A DNA stretch of 21,235 nucleotides from Fen-1077 sp964462865 (GTDB taxonomy: Bacteria > Chloroflexota > Dehalococcoidia > Dehalococcoidales > RBG-16-60-22), in the NCBI GenBank assembly GCA_964462865.1, contig CAYWZO010000033.1, forward strand, positions 1 to 21,235, written 5' to 3'. The translations under genes were made by a program, and so were the position numbers. Positions 7,426 to 16,000 of the stretch are shown piece by piece (the first letter of the stretch is position 1; every line of letters starts with the position of its first letter). A model generated the notes under the pieces. The model did no database searches, was not told the origin of the DNA, and saw only the letters and a list, made by a program, of their open reading frames with translations.

Positions 7426-8087
7426 TTAAAATCAAGATATGCGGTATCAAGACCGAACTACATGCCCTGGCCGCTGCCGAGGCCGGGGCCGACTTCATCG
7501 GGCTGATCTTCGCTAGAAGCCCGCGCCAGATAACACCCGCCCAGGCCAATAAAGTCGTGGCGACGCTGAAGCAAAGAAGGGCAGCTGCCCCGGAGATTGT
7601 CGGCGTTTTCGTCAATACCCCGGCTTACGTGGTCAACCGGATTGCCGAATTCTGCCATCTGAACCGTGTACAGTTAAGTGGCAATGAGACGATGGACTAC
7701 TGCCGCGAGATTATCCCCTCCCTTTTCAAGGTAATGCGGATAAGCCCCAACTATCAGGCGGAGCAGGTCCGCCGGGACCTGGCGACCTGGAGCAGGGCCC
7801 TCTCCAGCCAGAAATACCGGTTCCTACTCGACTCATACGACCGCGACCGATACGGTGGCACCGGCAAACAGCTTGACTTGGAAGTGGCCGGCAAGATAGC
7901 TAAAAAGTTTGAGGTGATCCTTGCCGGAGGCCTGACACCGGAGAACGTGGCCGAGGCTGTTATAACCGCCCGGCCCTGGGGAGTGGACGTTTCTTCGGGT
8001 GTGGAGACCGAAGGCGAAAAGGACGTGAAAAAAATCAGAAAATTCATCGAAGCAGCGAGGGAAGCCGATGCCAACCGAACCGGATAA
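7422..8087 (+). CDS. trpF: Phosphoribosylanthranilate isomerase
   Basis: Amadori isomerisation of phosphoribosylanthranilate. 221 residues. The N-terminus MIKIKICGIKT places the catalytic Cys at 7, and RFLLDSYD supplies the general acid Asp137. DFIGLIFARSPRQIT, GVFVN and ILAGGLTPENV with VDVSSGVE complete the barrel signature. The start overlaps trpC by 4 bases, and the 3' end overlaps trpB by 20 bases, an unusually long overlap for this operon. Confidence 0.96.
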   Translation: MIKIKICGIKTELHALAAAEAGADFIGLIFARSPRQITPAQANKVVATLKQRRAAAPEIVGVFVNTPAYVVNRIAEFCHLNRVQLSGNETMDYCREIIPSLFKVMRISPNYQAEQVRRDLATWSRALSSQKYRFLLDSYDRDRYGGTGKQLDLEVAGKIAKKFEVILAGGLTPENVAEAVITARPWGVDVSSGVETEGEKDVKKIRKFIEAAREADANRTG

Positions 8088-9261
8088 GAAAGGCTACTTC
8101 GGCACTTACGGCGGTAAGTTCGTCCCGGAGACGCTGATGCCGGCGCTGGACGAACTGGAAAAAGCCTATGCCGCCGCCCTGGCCGATGACGCTTTCCACC
8201 AGGAGTTCCAGGTACTGTGCCGAGACTATATCGGCCGGCCAACACCGCTCTACCACGCCCGGCAGCTATCTGAAAAAATGGGCGGGGCGACGATATTGCT
8301 CAAGCGCGAAGACCTGGCCCACACCGGTGCCCACAAGATTAACAACGCCCTGGGCCAGGGGCTACTGGCCCGGCGCATGGGCAAAAAACGCATCATCGCC
8401 GAGACCGGGGCCGGCCAGCACGGAGTGGCCGCGGCTACCGTCTGCGCCATGCTGGGGCTGGAGTGCATCGTCTATATGGGTTCCGAAGATATTAAAAGGC
8501 AGGCGCCTAACGTCAACCGCATGAAACTCGCCGGTGCCGAGGTACGCCCGGTGAATTCCGGCAGCTGTACCCTGAAGGACGCCATCAACGAGGCCATCCG
8601 CGACTGGGTCAGCAACGTTACCACCACCTATTATCTGCTAGGCTCGGTGGTGGGGCCGCACCCTTATCCGCTGATAGTACGCGATTTCCAGGCGATTATC
8701 GGTAGGGAAACCCTGGAGCAGATGGTACGGCAATACCGCCGACTGCCCGACTACCTGGTGGCCTGCGTGGGCGGCGGCAGCAACGCCATCGGCCTCTTCC
8801 ATCCCTTTTATAATGAGACGGAGGTCAAGTTCATCGGCGTCGAGGCGGCCGGAAAAGGACTGGACAGCGGAGAACACTCGGCCACTCTGGCCCGGGGGCA
8901 AACCGGCGTCCTGCACGGTACCAAGTCCTACCTCCTTGAGAACGAGCACGGCCAGATTACGGAGACACACAGCATCGCCCCGGGGCTGGACTACCCGGGG
9001 GTGGGGCCGGAGCACAGCTTCTACAAGGACAGCGGGCGCGCTATTTACGTCACCGCGACCGACGCCCAGGCGCTGGAAGGCTTCAGCCTGCTTTGCGAGA
9101 CCGAGGGCATCATCCCGGCCCTCGAGCCCGCCCACGCTATTTACTATGCCGCGCAGCTTGCCGCCGGCCTGCCGCCGGACAATATCATCATCGTCAATCT
9201 ATCCGGGCGGGGCGATAAAGACCTGGATATCGTAGCCAAAGCCCTGGGGATGCAGCCATGA
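8068..9261 (+). CDS. trpB: Tryptophan synthase beta chain (TrpB1 type)
   Basis: PLP enzyme that joins indole, received through the tunnel from TrpA, to serine. 397 residues, typical of the TrpA-dependent TrpB1 class. KREDLAHTGAHKINN holds the PLP lysine (Lys90). ETGAGQHGVAAAT carries the catalytic glutamate, and CVGGGSNAIG binds the PLP phosphate. GRGDKDLDIV is the conserved C-terminal motif. The ATG at 8068 lies within the end of trpF, with GAGGGAAG just upstream as a ribosome site. Its stop overlaps trpA by 4 bases, in keeping with synthesis of the alpha-beta complex. A second, divergent TrpB is encoded at 10122. Confidence 0.97.
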   Translation: MPTEPDKKGYFGTYGGKFVPETLMPALDELEKAYAAALADDAFHQEFQVLCRDYIGRPTPLYHARQLSEKMGGATILLKREDLAHTGAHKINNALGQGLLARRMGKKRIIAETGAGQHGVAAATVCAMLGLECIVYMGSEDIKRQAPNVNRMKLAGAEVRPVNSGSCTLKDAINEAIRDWVSNVTTTYYLLGSVVGPHPYPLIVRDFQAIIGRETLEQMVRQYRRLPDYLVACVGGGSNAIGLFHPFYNETEVKFIGVEAAGKGLDSGEHSATLARGQTGVLHGTKSYLLENEHGQITETHSIAPGLDYPGVGPEHSFYKDSGRAIYVTATDAQALEGFSLLCETEGIIPALEPAHAIYYAAQLAAGLPPDNIIIVNLSGRGDKDLDIVAKALGMQP

Positions 9262-10055
9262 GCCGTATCGAATCCGTCTTCAGGCCGGGATATAAGGCGT
9301 TAATAGGCTACATCACCGCGGGTTATCCGGACATGGAGGCCACACCGCGCATTGTCGCCGCGCTGGCGGAGAGCGGCTGCGACATCATCGAGCTGGGCAT
9401 CCCCTTTTCCGACCCCCTGGCCGACGGCGCCACCATCCAGGCGGCGAGTTTCAAAGCACTGCAAAACGGCACCACTCCGGCGGCCTGCCTGGCAATCGCC
9501 CGCCGGTTGAGCCGGCAGGTATCCGTACCTCTGGCCTTCATGACTTACTATAATCCGGTGTTCAACTACGGCCTGGAGGCCTTCTGCCGGGACTGCCGTG
9601 ATGCCGGGGTCAGCGGCCTTATTGTCCCTGATTTACCGCCGGACGAAGGCCAGGAACTGGAAACAGTAACACGCGGGTACGACCTCGACCTGATATATTT
9701 CCTCGCACCCACCAGTACCACCAGTCGTATCGAGGAGGTTGCCGGGAGGGCGAGGGGTTTTATCTACCTGGTCTCACTGACGGGCGTGACCGGCGCCCGT
9801 GATACCCTGCCGCCGGAACTGGAAACTTTCGTATCAAGGGTCAGACCAAAGGCGAAACAGCCACTCTGCGTGGGCTTCGGCATCGCCACACCGGCACAGG
9901 CCAAACGTGTCGCCGCCGTGGCTGATGGCGTTATCATAGGCAGCCGCCTCATACAATTGATTGAAGAAGACACCACGCTGGCCGCGCTGAAGACTTTCGT
10001 TGCTAGGATGCGCCAGGCCCTCGATTCATTTGAAATTAATAAGGAGGTGAGTTAA
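9258..10055 (+). CDS. trpA: Tryptophan synthase alpha chain
   Basis: Cleaves indole-3-glycerol phosphate to indole and glyceraldehyde 3-phosphate. 265 residues, TIM barrel. GYITAGYPD and ELGIPFSDPLADGATIQ carry the catalytic Glu45 and Asp56. VPDLPPDE, FLAPTSTTSRI, YLVSLTGVTGAR and CVGFGIATP are the remaining family motifs. Coupled to trpB by an ATGA overlap. Its last codons contain a ten-base perfect Shine-Dalgarno match, AAGGAGGTGA (10041-10050), with no start codon at usable distance. See findings. Confidence 0.96.
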   Translation: MSRIESVFRPGYKALIGYITAGYPDMEATPRIVAALAESGCDIIELGIPFSDPLADGATIQAASFKALQNGTTPAACLAIARRLSRQVSVPLAFMTYYNPVFNYGLEAFCRDCRDAGVSGLIVPDLPPDEGQELETVTRGYDLDLIYFLAPTSTTSRIEEVAGRARGFIYLVSLTGVTGARDTLPPELETFVSRVRPKAKQPLCVGFGIATPAQAKRVAAVADGVIIGSRLIQLIEEDTTLAALKTFVARMRQALDSFEINKEVS

Positions 10056-10121
10056 TATATAATTTTACAAGTCATGACCGAAGGCACTCGTCCTGAACTA
10101 AAAAAATAAAAAGGAGGAAAA

Positions 10122-11495
10122 ATGGACAAGTCGAAATTCTTGCTCGATGAGAAGGACATACCGAAGCAGTGGTATAACATCCAGGCCGACCTGCCGGAGC
10201 CCCTGCCGCCGTACCTGCACCCGGTCACCAAACAACCCCTGGGTCCGGCCGACCTGGCGCCGCTGTTCCCCATGGAGCTCATCAAGCAGGAGGTCAGCCA
10301 GGAACGCTACATCGACATACCCAATGAAGTACGGGAGATATACCGGCTGTGGCGGCCGACGATACTGCACCGGGCGTATCGTCTGGAGAAAGTCCTGGAC
10401 ACGCCGGCCAAGATTTACTACAAGTACGAGGGAACCAGCCCGCCCGGGAGCCACAAGCCGAATACCGCCGTAGCCCAGGCATTCTACAACAAAGTCGAGG
10501 GCACCAAGCGTATTACCACCGAGACCGGCGCCGGGCAATGGGGAAGCTCGCTGGCTTTCGCCTGCAAGCTGTTTGACATCGAATGCAAGGTCTACATGGT
10601 CAAGATAAGCTACAACCAGAAGCCATACCGCCGCATCATGATGGAGACCTGGGGCGCCACCTGCGTGCCGAGTCCCAGCCCCGATACCAAGGCCGGCCGC
10701 GATATGCTGGCCAAGGACCCTGACTGCCCCGGCAGCCTTGGCCTGGCTATCAGCGAGGCCGTCGAGGACTGCGTCACCAGCGAGAATACCCACTACTCGC
10801 TGGGGAGCGTACTCAACCATGTCCTGATGCATCAGACCGTTAACGGCCAGGAAACCAAAAAGCAGATGGAAATGGCGGGTGACTACCCCGATATCATCAT
10901 CGGTTGTATTGGCGGCGGCTCTAACTTCGCTGGTTTGTACCTGCCATTCGTCAGGGATAAAATCCTCGGCAAGAAGCCGAACCTGCGCATCATCAACGTC
11001 GAGCCGGAAAGCTGCCCGACGGTGACCAAGGGCCTGTACGCCTACGACTACGGCGACGTGGCCGGCATGGCACCCATCGCCAAGATGTTCACCCTGGGGC
11101 ACGGGTTCATACCGCCGCCCGTCCACGCCGGCGGCCTGCGCTATCACGGCATGGCGCCGATTATCTGCCACCTGCACAAGCTCGGCTTCGTCGAGGCCAG
11201 AGCTGTCCCGCAGGTAGCCACCTTCGAAGCCGGCGTCACTTTCGCCCGCGCCGAGGGCATCATCAGCGCTCCGGAGACCAACCATGCCATCAGGGTCACC
11301 ATCGACGAAGCGTTGAAGTGTAAAGAAGAAGGCAAGTCCAAGGTCATCCTGCTGGCCCACAGCGGGCACGGGCACTTCGACATGGCTGCCTACGAAGCTT
11401 ACTTCTCCGGCAAGCTCGCCGATTACGCCTACCCCGAAGATATGGTGAAGGAAGCGTTGAAGGAACTACCGGAAGTACCCGCCGAGTTCAAATAA
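10122..11495 (+). CDS. trpB2: Second tryptophan synthase beta-like protein (TrpB2 type)
   Basis: A 457-residue PLP-dependent TrpB of the longer, divergent TrpB2 class. KYEGTSPPGSHKPNTAVAQA holds the PLP lysine (Lys112), ETGAGQWGSSLAFAC the catalytic glutamate, and CIGGGSNFAG the phosphate loop. The SHKPN sequence (HKINN in TrpB1) and the extended N-terminus separate it from the trpB product. TrpB2 enzymes are known to make tryptophan from indole and serine without tight dependence on TrpA, and are proposed to salvage free indole. The gene follows trpA by 66 bases, has a strong AAGGAGG ribosome site, and precedes the operon terminator, so it is probably controlled by the same T-box. I saw no promoter strong enough to call in the gap. 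Confidence 0.93.
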   Translation: MDKSKFLLDEKDIPKQWYNIQADLPEPLPPYLHPVTKQPLGPADLAPLFPMELIKQEVSQERYIDIPNEVREIYRLWRPTILHRAYRLEKVLDTPAKIYYKYEGTSPPGSHKPNTAVAQAFYNKVEGTKRITTETGAGQWGSSLAFACKLFDIECKVYMVKISYNQKPYRRIMMETWGATCVPSPSPDTKAGRDMLAKDPDCPGSLGLAISEAVEDCVTSENTHYSLGSVLNHVLMHQTVNGQETKKQMEMAGDYPDIIIGCIGGGSNFAGLYLPFVRDKILGKKPNLRIINVEPESCPTVTKGLYAYDYGDVAGMAPIAKMFTLGHGFIPPPVHAGGLRYHGMAPIICHLHKLGFVEARAVPQVATFEAGVTFARAEGIISAPETNHAIRVTIDEALKCKEEGKSKVILLAHSGHGHFDMAAYEAYFSGKLADYAYPEDMVKEALKELPEVPAEFK

Positions 11496-11519
11496 ATTCC
11501 AGCCAGCCGGAAGGCAATT

Positions 11520-11734
11520 GGCCCCCTCTCCCCTGAAAAGGGGTGTTGTATCAAAAGTGCCGCTTAATGTCACCCTGAGCCCTTCGGTTACCCTCAGGAT
11601 AAACTCCGCGAAGGGTCTCGGAGTGGTGGGGTTTATACGTACGGCGCCCCGCCTTACCCCGAGATTCTTCGTCACTTCGCTCCTCAGAATGACATTTGAT
11701 ACAAAGCCCCTGAAAAGGAGAGGGGGTCTTTTTT
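11520..11734. repeat. Nested inverted repeat at the end of the trp operon
   Basis: An outer pair of arms begins GCCCCCTCTCCCCTGAAAAG (11520) and, on the opposite strand from about 11727, GACCCCCTCTCCTTTTCAGG; both then continue into TTGTATCAAA. Within it lies a second pair: AATGTCACCCTGAG (from 11566), and AATGTCATTCTGAGGAGCG read on the opposite strand from 11695. The inner right arm resembles the 5483-5584 element (GAAGAATCTCGGGGT). The left half is less well conserved. There is no coding content. Confidence 0.8.
11706..11734 (+). terminator. Intrinsic terminator of the trp operon
   Basis: CCCCT (11707-11711) pairs with AGGGG (11721-11725), followed by TCTTTTTT. It is formed from the right outer arm of the nested inverted repeat. 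The complementary left arm at 11520 could extend the hairpin greatly. Confidence 0.65.
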
Positions 11735-11771
11735 AACAGGTAATTAATATTACATTAATAATTCTGTGCTA

Positions 11772-11780
11772 TGCTATAAT
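11772..11780 (+). promoter_or_regulatory. Extended -10 promoter of the htrA-like gene
   Basis: TGCTATAAT is a perfect extended -10 (TGnTATAAT, hexamer 11775-11780). Only a poor -35 (TTACAT, 11750-11755, 19-base spacer) is present. Transcription would begin near 11787, about 4 bases before the ATG at 11791. Confidence 0.7.
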
Positions 11781-11790
11781 CTTGAAGAGG

Positions 11791-12909
11791 ATGAAAAGCA
11801 AAGTAATACTTTTTATATCAATTGTTTCATTATTGTCGTTAACCCTTTTACCGGGCTGTGGTCTACTAATATCACCGACGACAACTACGAGTACCGCCCC
11901 CGAGGTCACGCCCACGCCGGTAGTCACCAACTGGACACCGGCACCGGCTCCAAGCACCCAGACGGCCACAATACTGCCCGACATCGCTGATGTCGTCGCC
12001 CGCGTCAAACCATCGGTGGTGGCCATCACCACCGAGGTGACGGTCCTCGACTTCTTCAACCGGCAGTATACCCAGGAAGGGGCCGGGTCGGGGTGGATTA
12101 TCGATGCCAACGGCATTATCGTCACCAACAACCACGTGGTCGAGGGGGCCAAGTCCATTACCGTCACGCTCGATAACGGCGACTCTTACACGGCGGATGT
12201 CAATTCGGTCGCTACCGATACGCTTAACGACATCGCTATTCTGAAAATCAATGCCACCAACCTGCCGGCGCTCCACATTGGAGATTCTTCCAAGCTCAGG
12301 GTGGGCGATTGGGTTATCGCCATCGGGAACTCGCTGGGACGGGGCACCCGGGCCACGGTAGGCATCGTCAGCCAGCTCGGCGTATCCTTGCAGGTGGACC
12401 AGGACGAGACCCTTTACAACCTAATTGACACCAGCGCTGCCATCAACCCGGGCAATAGCGGCGGCCCGCTGGTCAACCTGGCCGGCGAGGTGGTCGGTAT
12501 CACCAGCGCCAAGATTGTCGCCACCGGCGCCGAAGCTACCGGTTTCGCCATCAGTTCCGAGACCGCCACGCCCATTATACAGGAGCTGGTCAATAAAGGC
12601 TTCGTTTCCCGCCCCTGGCTGGGCGTAGGGCTCTACACCGTGGATTCGACAGCGATACGGCAGTTAAGGCTGGCGGTCAACAGCGGGGTGCTGATACTCC
12701 AGGTCGGGGACGGCTCCCCGGCGGCCCAGGCCGGCCTCCAGAAGTATGACGTCATCGTGAGCATCGATGGCCAGGAGGTAACCGACGTCGCGGGATTTAC
12801 GCACGTCCTGAACAAGTGTAAAATCGGCGAGCCGTGTGAAATCCGGTACTGGCGCGGTAACAAACAGAATACCGTGACGGCCACGCCCACCGAAAGCCCG
12901 CGGCCATAG
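11791..12909 (+). CDS. HtrA/DegP-type lipoprotein serine protease with one PDZ domain
   Basis: A 372-residue S1C trypsin-like protease for quality control of exported proteins. The N-terminus MKSKVILFISIV...LLPGC is a lipoprotein signal with lipid-acceptor Cys23, followed by a Thr/Pro-rich linker to about residue 60, so the enzyme should be tethered outside the membrane. Catalytic triad: TNNHVV (His115), LNDIAIL (Asp147) and NPGNSGGPL (Ser223). One PDZ domain occupies about residues 270-365 (GVLILQVGDGSPAAQAGL). The frame opens at a TTG at 11782. The ATG at 11791 is preferred because it gives the cleaner signal peptide and because the TTG would lie at or before the predicted transcription start. 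It is a single gene converging on ileS. Its substrates cannot be told from the sequence. Confidence 0.92.
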   Translation: MKSKVILFISIVSLLSLTLLPGCGLLISPTTTTSTAPEVTPTPVVTNWTPAPAPSTQTATILPDIADVVARVKPSVVAITTEVTVLDFFNRQYTQEGAGSGWIIDANGIIVTNNHVVEGAKSITVTLDNGDSYTADVNSVATDTLNDIAILKINATNLPALHIGDSSKLRVGDWVIAIGNSLGRGTRATVGIVSQLGVSLQVDQDETLYNLIDTSAAINPGNSGGPLVNLAGEVVGITSAKIVATGAEATGFAISSETATPIIQELVNKGFVSRPWLGVGLYTVDSTAIRQLRLAVNSGVLILQVGDGSPAAQAGLQKYDVIVSIDGQEVTDVAGFTHVLNKCKIGEPCEIRYWRGNKQNTVTATPTESPRP

Positions 12910-12916
12910 CAACCTT

Positions 12917-13020
12917 CTGTCATGGCGACCCGAAGGCGAAGCAATCCGTATCATGGGATTTATACATTAATCGGGATTGCCACGTTGTCCCGATTTCATC
13001 AGGACTCCTCACCATGACAG
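12917..13020. repeat. Inverted repeat between the convergent htrA-like and ileS genes
   Basis: The left arm CTGTCATGGCGACCCGAAGG (12917) is mirrored on the opposite strand by CTGTCATGGTGAGGAGTCCT (from 13020). Internally GGGATTGCC pairs imperfectly with left-arm GCAATCC, and CGGGAT (about 12971) with CCCGAT. This looks like a more diverged relative of the TGTCATTCTGAGG family. It may act as a bidirectional transcript end, although no T-run follows. Confidence 0.75.
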
Positions 13021-13025
13021 GTGTT

Positions 13026-16000
13026 CTACCCTGCTTTCCTGACACCGAGTTTGAGGCTGGCACCGCCTATTTTGAAAGTCTCCTGGATATCAGCGTCTTC
13101 CGGGATGCCTTCCTCAATCTCCACCGCCAGCGTCTCCTGCCGGATATAGTCCGCGAAGGCAGAGATGGACTGGACGAAGTGGGCGGCCCCCTCATAGTAA
13201 AGAATGATATGGTCGGCAATTTCATACCCGGCGGAACGGCGCATTGTCTGGACGCGGTGGACAATTTCCCGGGCGAAGCCTTCGGCCTCCAGCTCCATCG
13301 AAATGCCGGTCGAAATAGCGACGCTGCTGTTCGCCTCGCTGGCCACCGCGAAGCCGGCCATATCCATGGCGGCCACTCTCTCCACAGACTCGTACAGGAG
13401 TTCTTTAACGTTCAGCTCTTCCAGCACCAGCGGCTGGAGCCTCTCCAGAGCCCGCTTTTCCCATTCCGAAGACACACCGACGTATAGCGTCTCCAGCGGC
13501 TGCCGCACCTTGATATTGGCCCTGCTCCGCGCCGCCCGTCCCAGGCTGCAAACCTTCATCGCCAGGCGGTTATCATCCGCCAGTTGCTTATCTATTTTAC
13601 TCTCGTCCGGTACCGGAAAATCGGCCAGGTGCACGCTCTCCGGCGCGTCCGGGAAAGCCTTGCTGACCAGGTTCTGGTAAAGCTCCTCGACCAGGAAAGG
13701 AGTGAACGGGGCCAGCAGTTTGGCCAGCGTGACCAGGCAGGTGTAAAGAGTATTGTAGGCGGAGAGCTTATCGGCATCGTTCTCACTCTTCCAGAAGCGC
13801 CGTCGGCTCCGCCGGACGTACCAGTTGGACAGGCCGTCCACGAAGCCCTCTATCTTCCGTCCGGCCTCGGTGGGGTTATAAGCATCCAGCGCGTCACTTA
13901 CATCTTTGACCAGCTGGTTTAGCTCGGAGAGAACCCAGCGGTCGAGCTCGGCCTCCGGGGCCGGGAATGGCTCCGCAACCGGAGTATATTTATCAATATT
14001 GGCGTACATCACGAAGAAAGAATACACGTTCCAGAGAGTCGCCAGGAAACGGCGCGACACCTCGCCCACCTGTTTCTCATCAAACTGGCGCGGGTTGCCG
14101 GGCCCCGAAGCGACGTAGAGATACCAGCGGAGCGCATCGGCACCGTATTTATCAATGACCTCACGCGGCCAGACCACGTTACCCTTACGCTTGCTCATCT
14201 TCTCGCCCCTGGCATCCAGGATATGCCCCAGGCAGATGACGTTCCGGAAGCAGGGCCGGTTGAATAACAGTGTAGATATGGCGTGCAGGCTGTAGAACCA
14301 GCCGCGGGTCTGGTCCACGGCCTCACAGATAAAGTCGGCCGGGAATCTGCCGTCCTCGAGGAGGGTCTGGTTCTCGAAAGGATAGTGGCTCTGGGCTACC
14401 GGCATGGCGCCGGAGTCAAACCAGCAGTCGATAACCTCCGGGACGCGCTGCATCCGGCCGCCGCATTTCTGACAGGCAAAGGTCAATTCATCAACAAAGG
14501 GACGGTGCAGGTCGAGCGGCTCTTTATAGCCGGAAAATTGCGCTTTCTTTTCCAGTTCCTCCACGCCGCCGACGCAGTCGAACTGGCCGCACTTTTCACA
14601 GCGCCAGACCGGCAGCGGCGTGCCCCAGTAGCGCTCGCGGGAGAAGGCCCAGTCAATGTTGTTCTGGAGCCAGTCGCCAAAGCGCCCGTACTTAATATGC
14701 TCGGGGTACCAGGTTATTTCCTCGTTGCTGGAGATAAGCCGGTCTTTGACGGCGGTAGTTTTGATATACCAGGTGGTTTTGGCGTAATAGAGCAGCGGGG
14801 CATCACAACGCCAGCAGAAGGGATAGGTGTGGCAGATTTTTTCACTCTTCAAAAGGAGACCACGATTTTTCAGGTCAGCCAGAATCTCCGGGTCAGCGTC
14901 CTTGACGAATTTACCGGCGAAGGGATACGTTCCGGTGATATTACCCTGCAAATCAACCTGCTGGACTAAGTCCAGCTGCCAGGCCTTGCCGGCCTCATGG
15001 TCCACCTCGCCGTAGGCCGGGGCGATATGGACAATGCCGGTGCCGTCGCCCATGGTCACGAAATCGCCGCTGATGACCCGGTAAGTAAGCTTTTTATCCG
15101 ATTCCTGGGCCAGTAATTCGCCACCTTCCTGGAACCTCAAACGCTCAACTCCAAAGTCGTGGGGATTAAACAAAGGCTCATACGGCAAACCCACCAGCTC
15201 TTTCCCTGCCACCTTTTTAACTTCATTATAATCTTCCGGTACTACCGCCCCGGCCAGGCGCGCCGCCATGACCAGATAGTCATTCTCGCCTGCCAGCAGG
15301 GCATATTCAGCATCCGGTGCCACGGCCAGCGCGGTGTTGCCCGGCAGCGTCCAGGGCGTTGTTGTCCAGGCCAGGAGATAGACCGGCTTATCGCTGGGCA
15401 AGCTGACATGGGTTTCGCTGGCGACTCTAAACTTTATGTAAACCGAAGGGTCTTCCGTATCTTCTTTATAGCCCTGGGCGACCTCGTGGGAACTCAGCGA
15501 GGTGCCGCAGCGGGGGCAGTGGGGGGTAACGCGGTAGCCCTGGTAGACCAGCCCCTTGTCCCACATCTGCTTGATAGCCCACCAGCAGGACTCGATATAT
15601 TCGTTCCTCATGGTAATATAGGCATTCTCCAGGTCGACCCAGTAGCCGGAACGCTCGATTATCTCTTCGAACTCGTGCAGGTAGCGGTTAACGCTCTGGC
15701 GGCAGAGCTCATTAAAACGGTCGATGCCGTACTCTTCAATCTGGGGCTTGGAGGAAATACCGATCTGCTTTTCCACTTCCAGTTCCACGGGCAGGCCGTG
15801 GGTATCCCAGCCGCCGATACGCGGGGCGTAATAACCTTTCATTACCTTATAGCGCGGTATCACGTCCTTGAAAATGGACATGAAAACATGGTGGAGCGCC
15901 GGGCTGCCGTTGACGGTGGGTGGCCCATCATAGAGAACGAAGCGCGGCCCGCCCTTCCTGGCCGCCACGCTACGCTCGAAGATGCGCTTTTCCTTCCAGA

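Noticed and set aside
10074..10109. 11-codon open frame between trpA and trpB2
   Set aside because: No ribosome site at usable distance and too short to support; mentioned only in connection with the orphan Shine-Dalgarno.
10098..11375. 425-codon frame antisense to trpB2
   Set aside because: It is a shadow of the high-GC third-position bias of trpB2; the plus-strand protein has all PLP-enzyme motifs.
11782..11790. TTG start for the HtrA-like protease
   Set aside because: It would lie before or at the predicted transcription start; the ATG at 11791 gives a clean lipoprotein signal.
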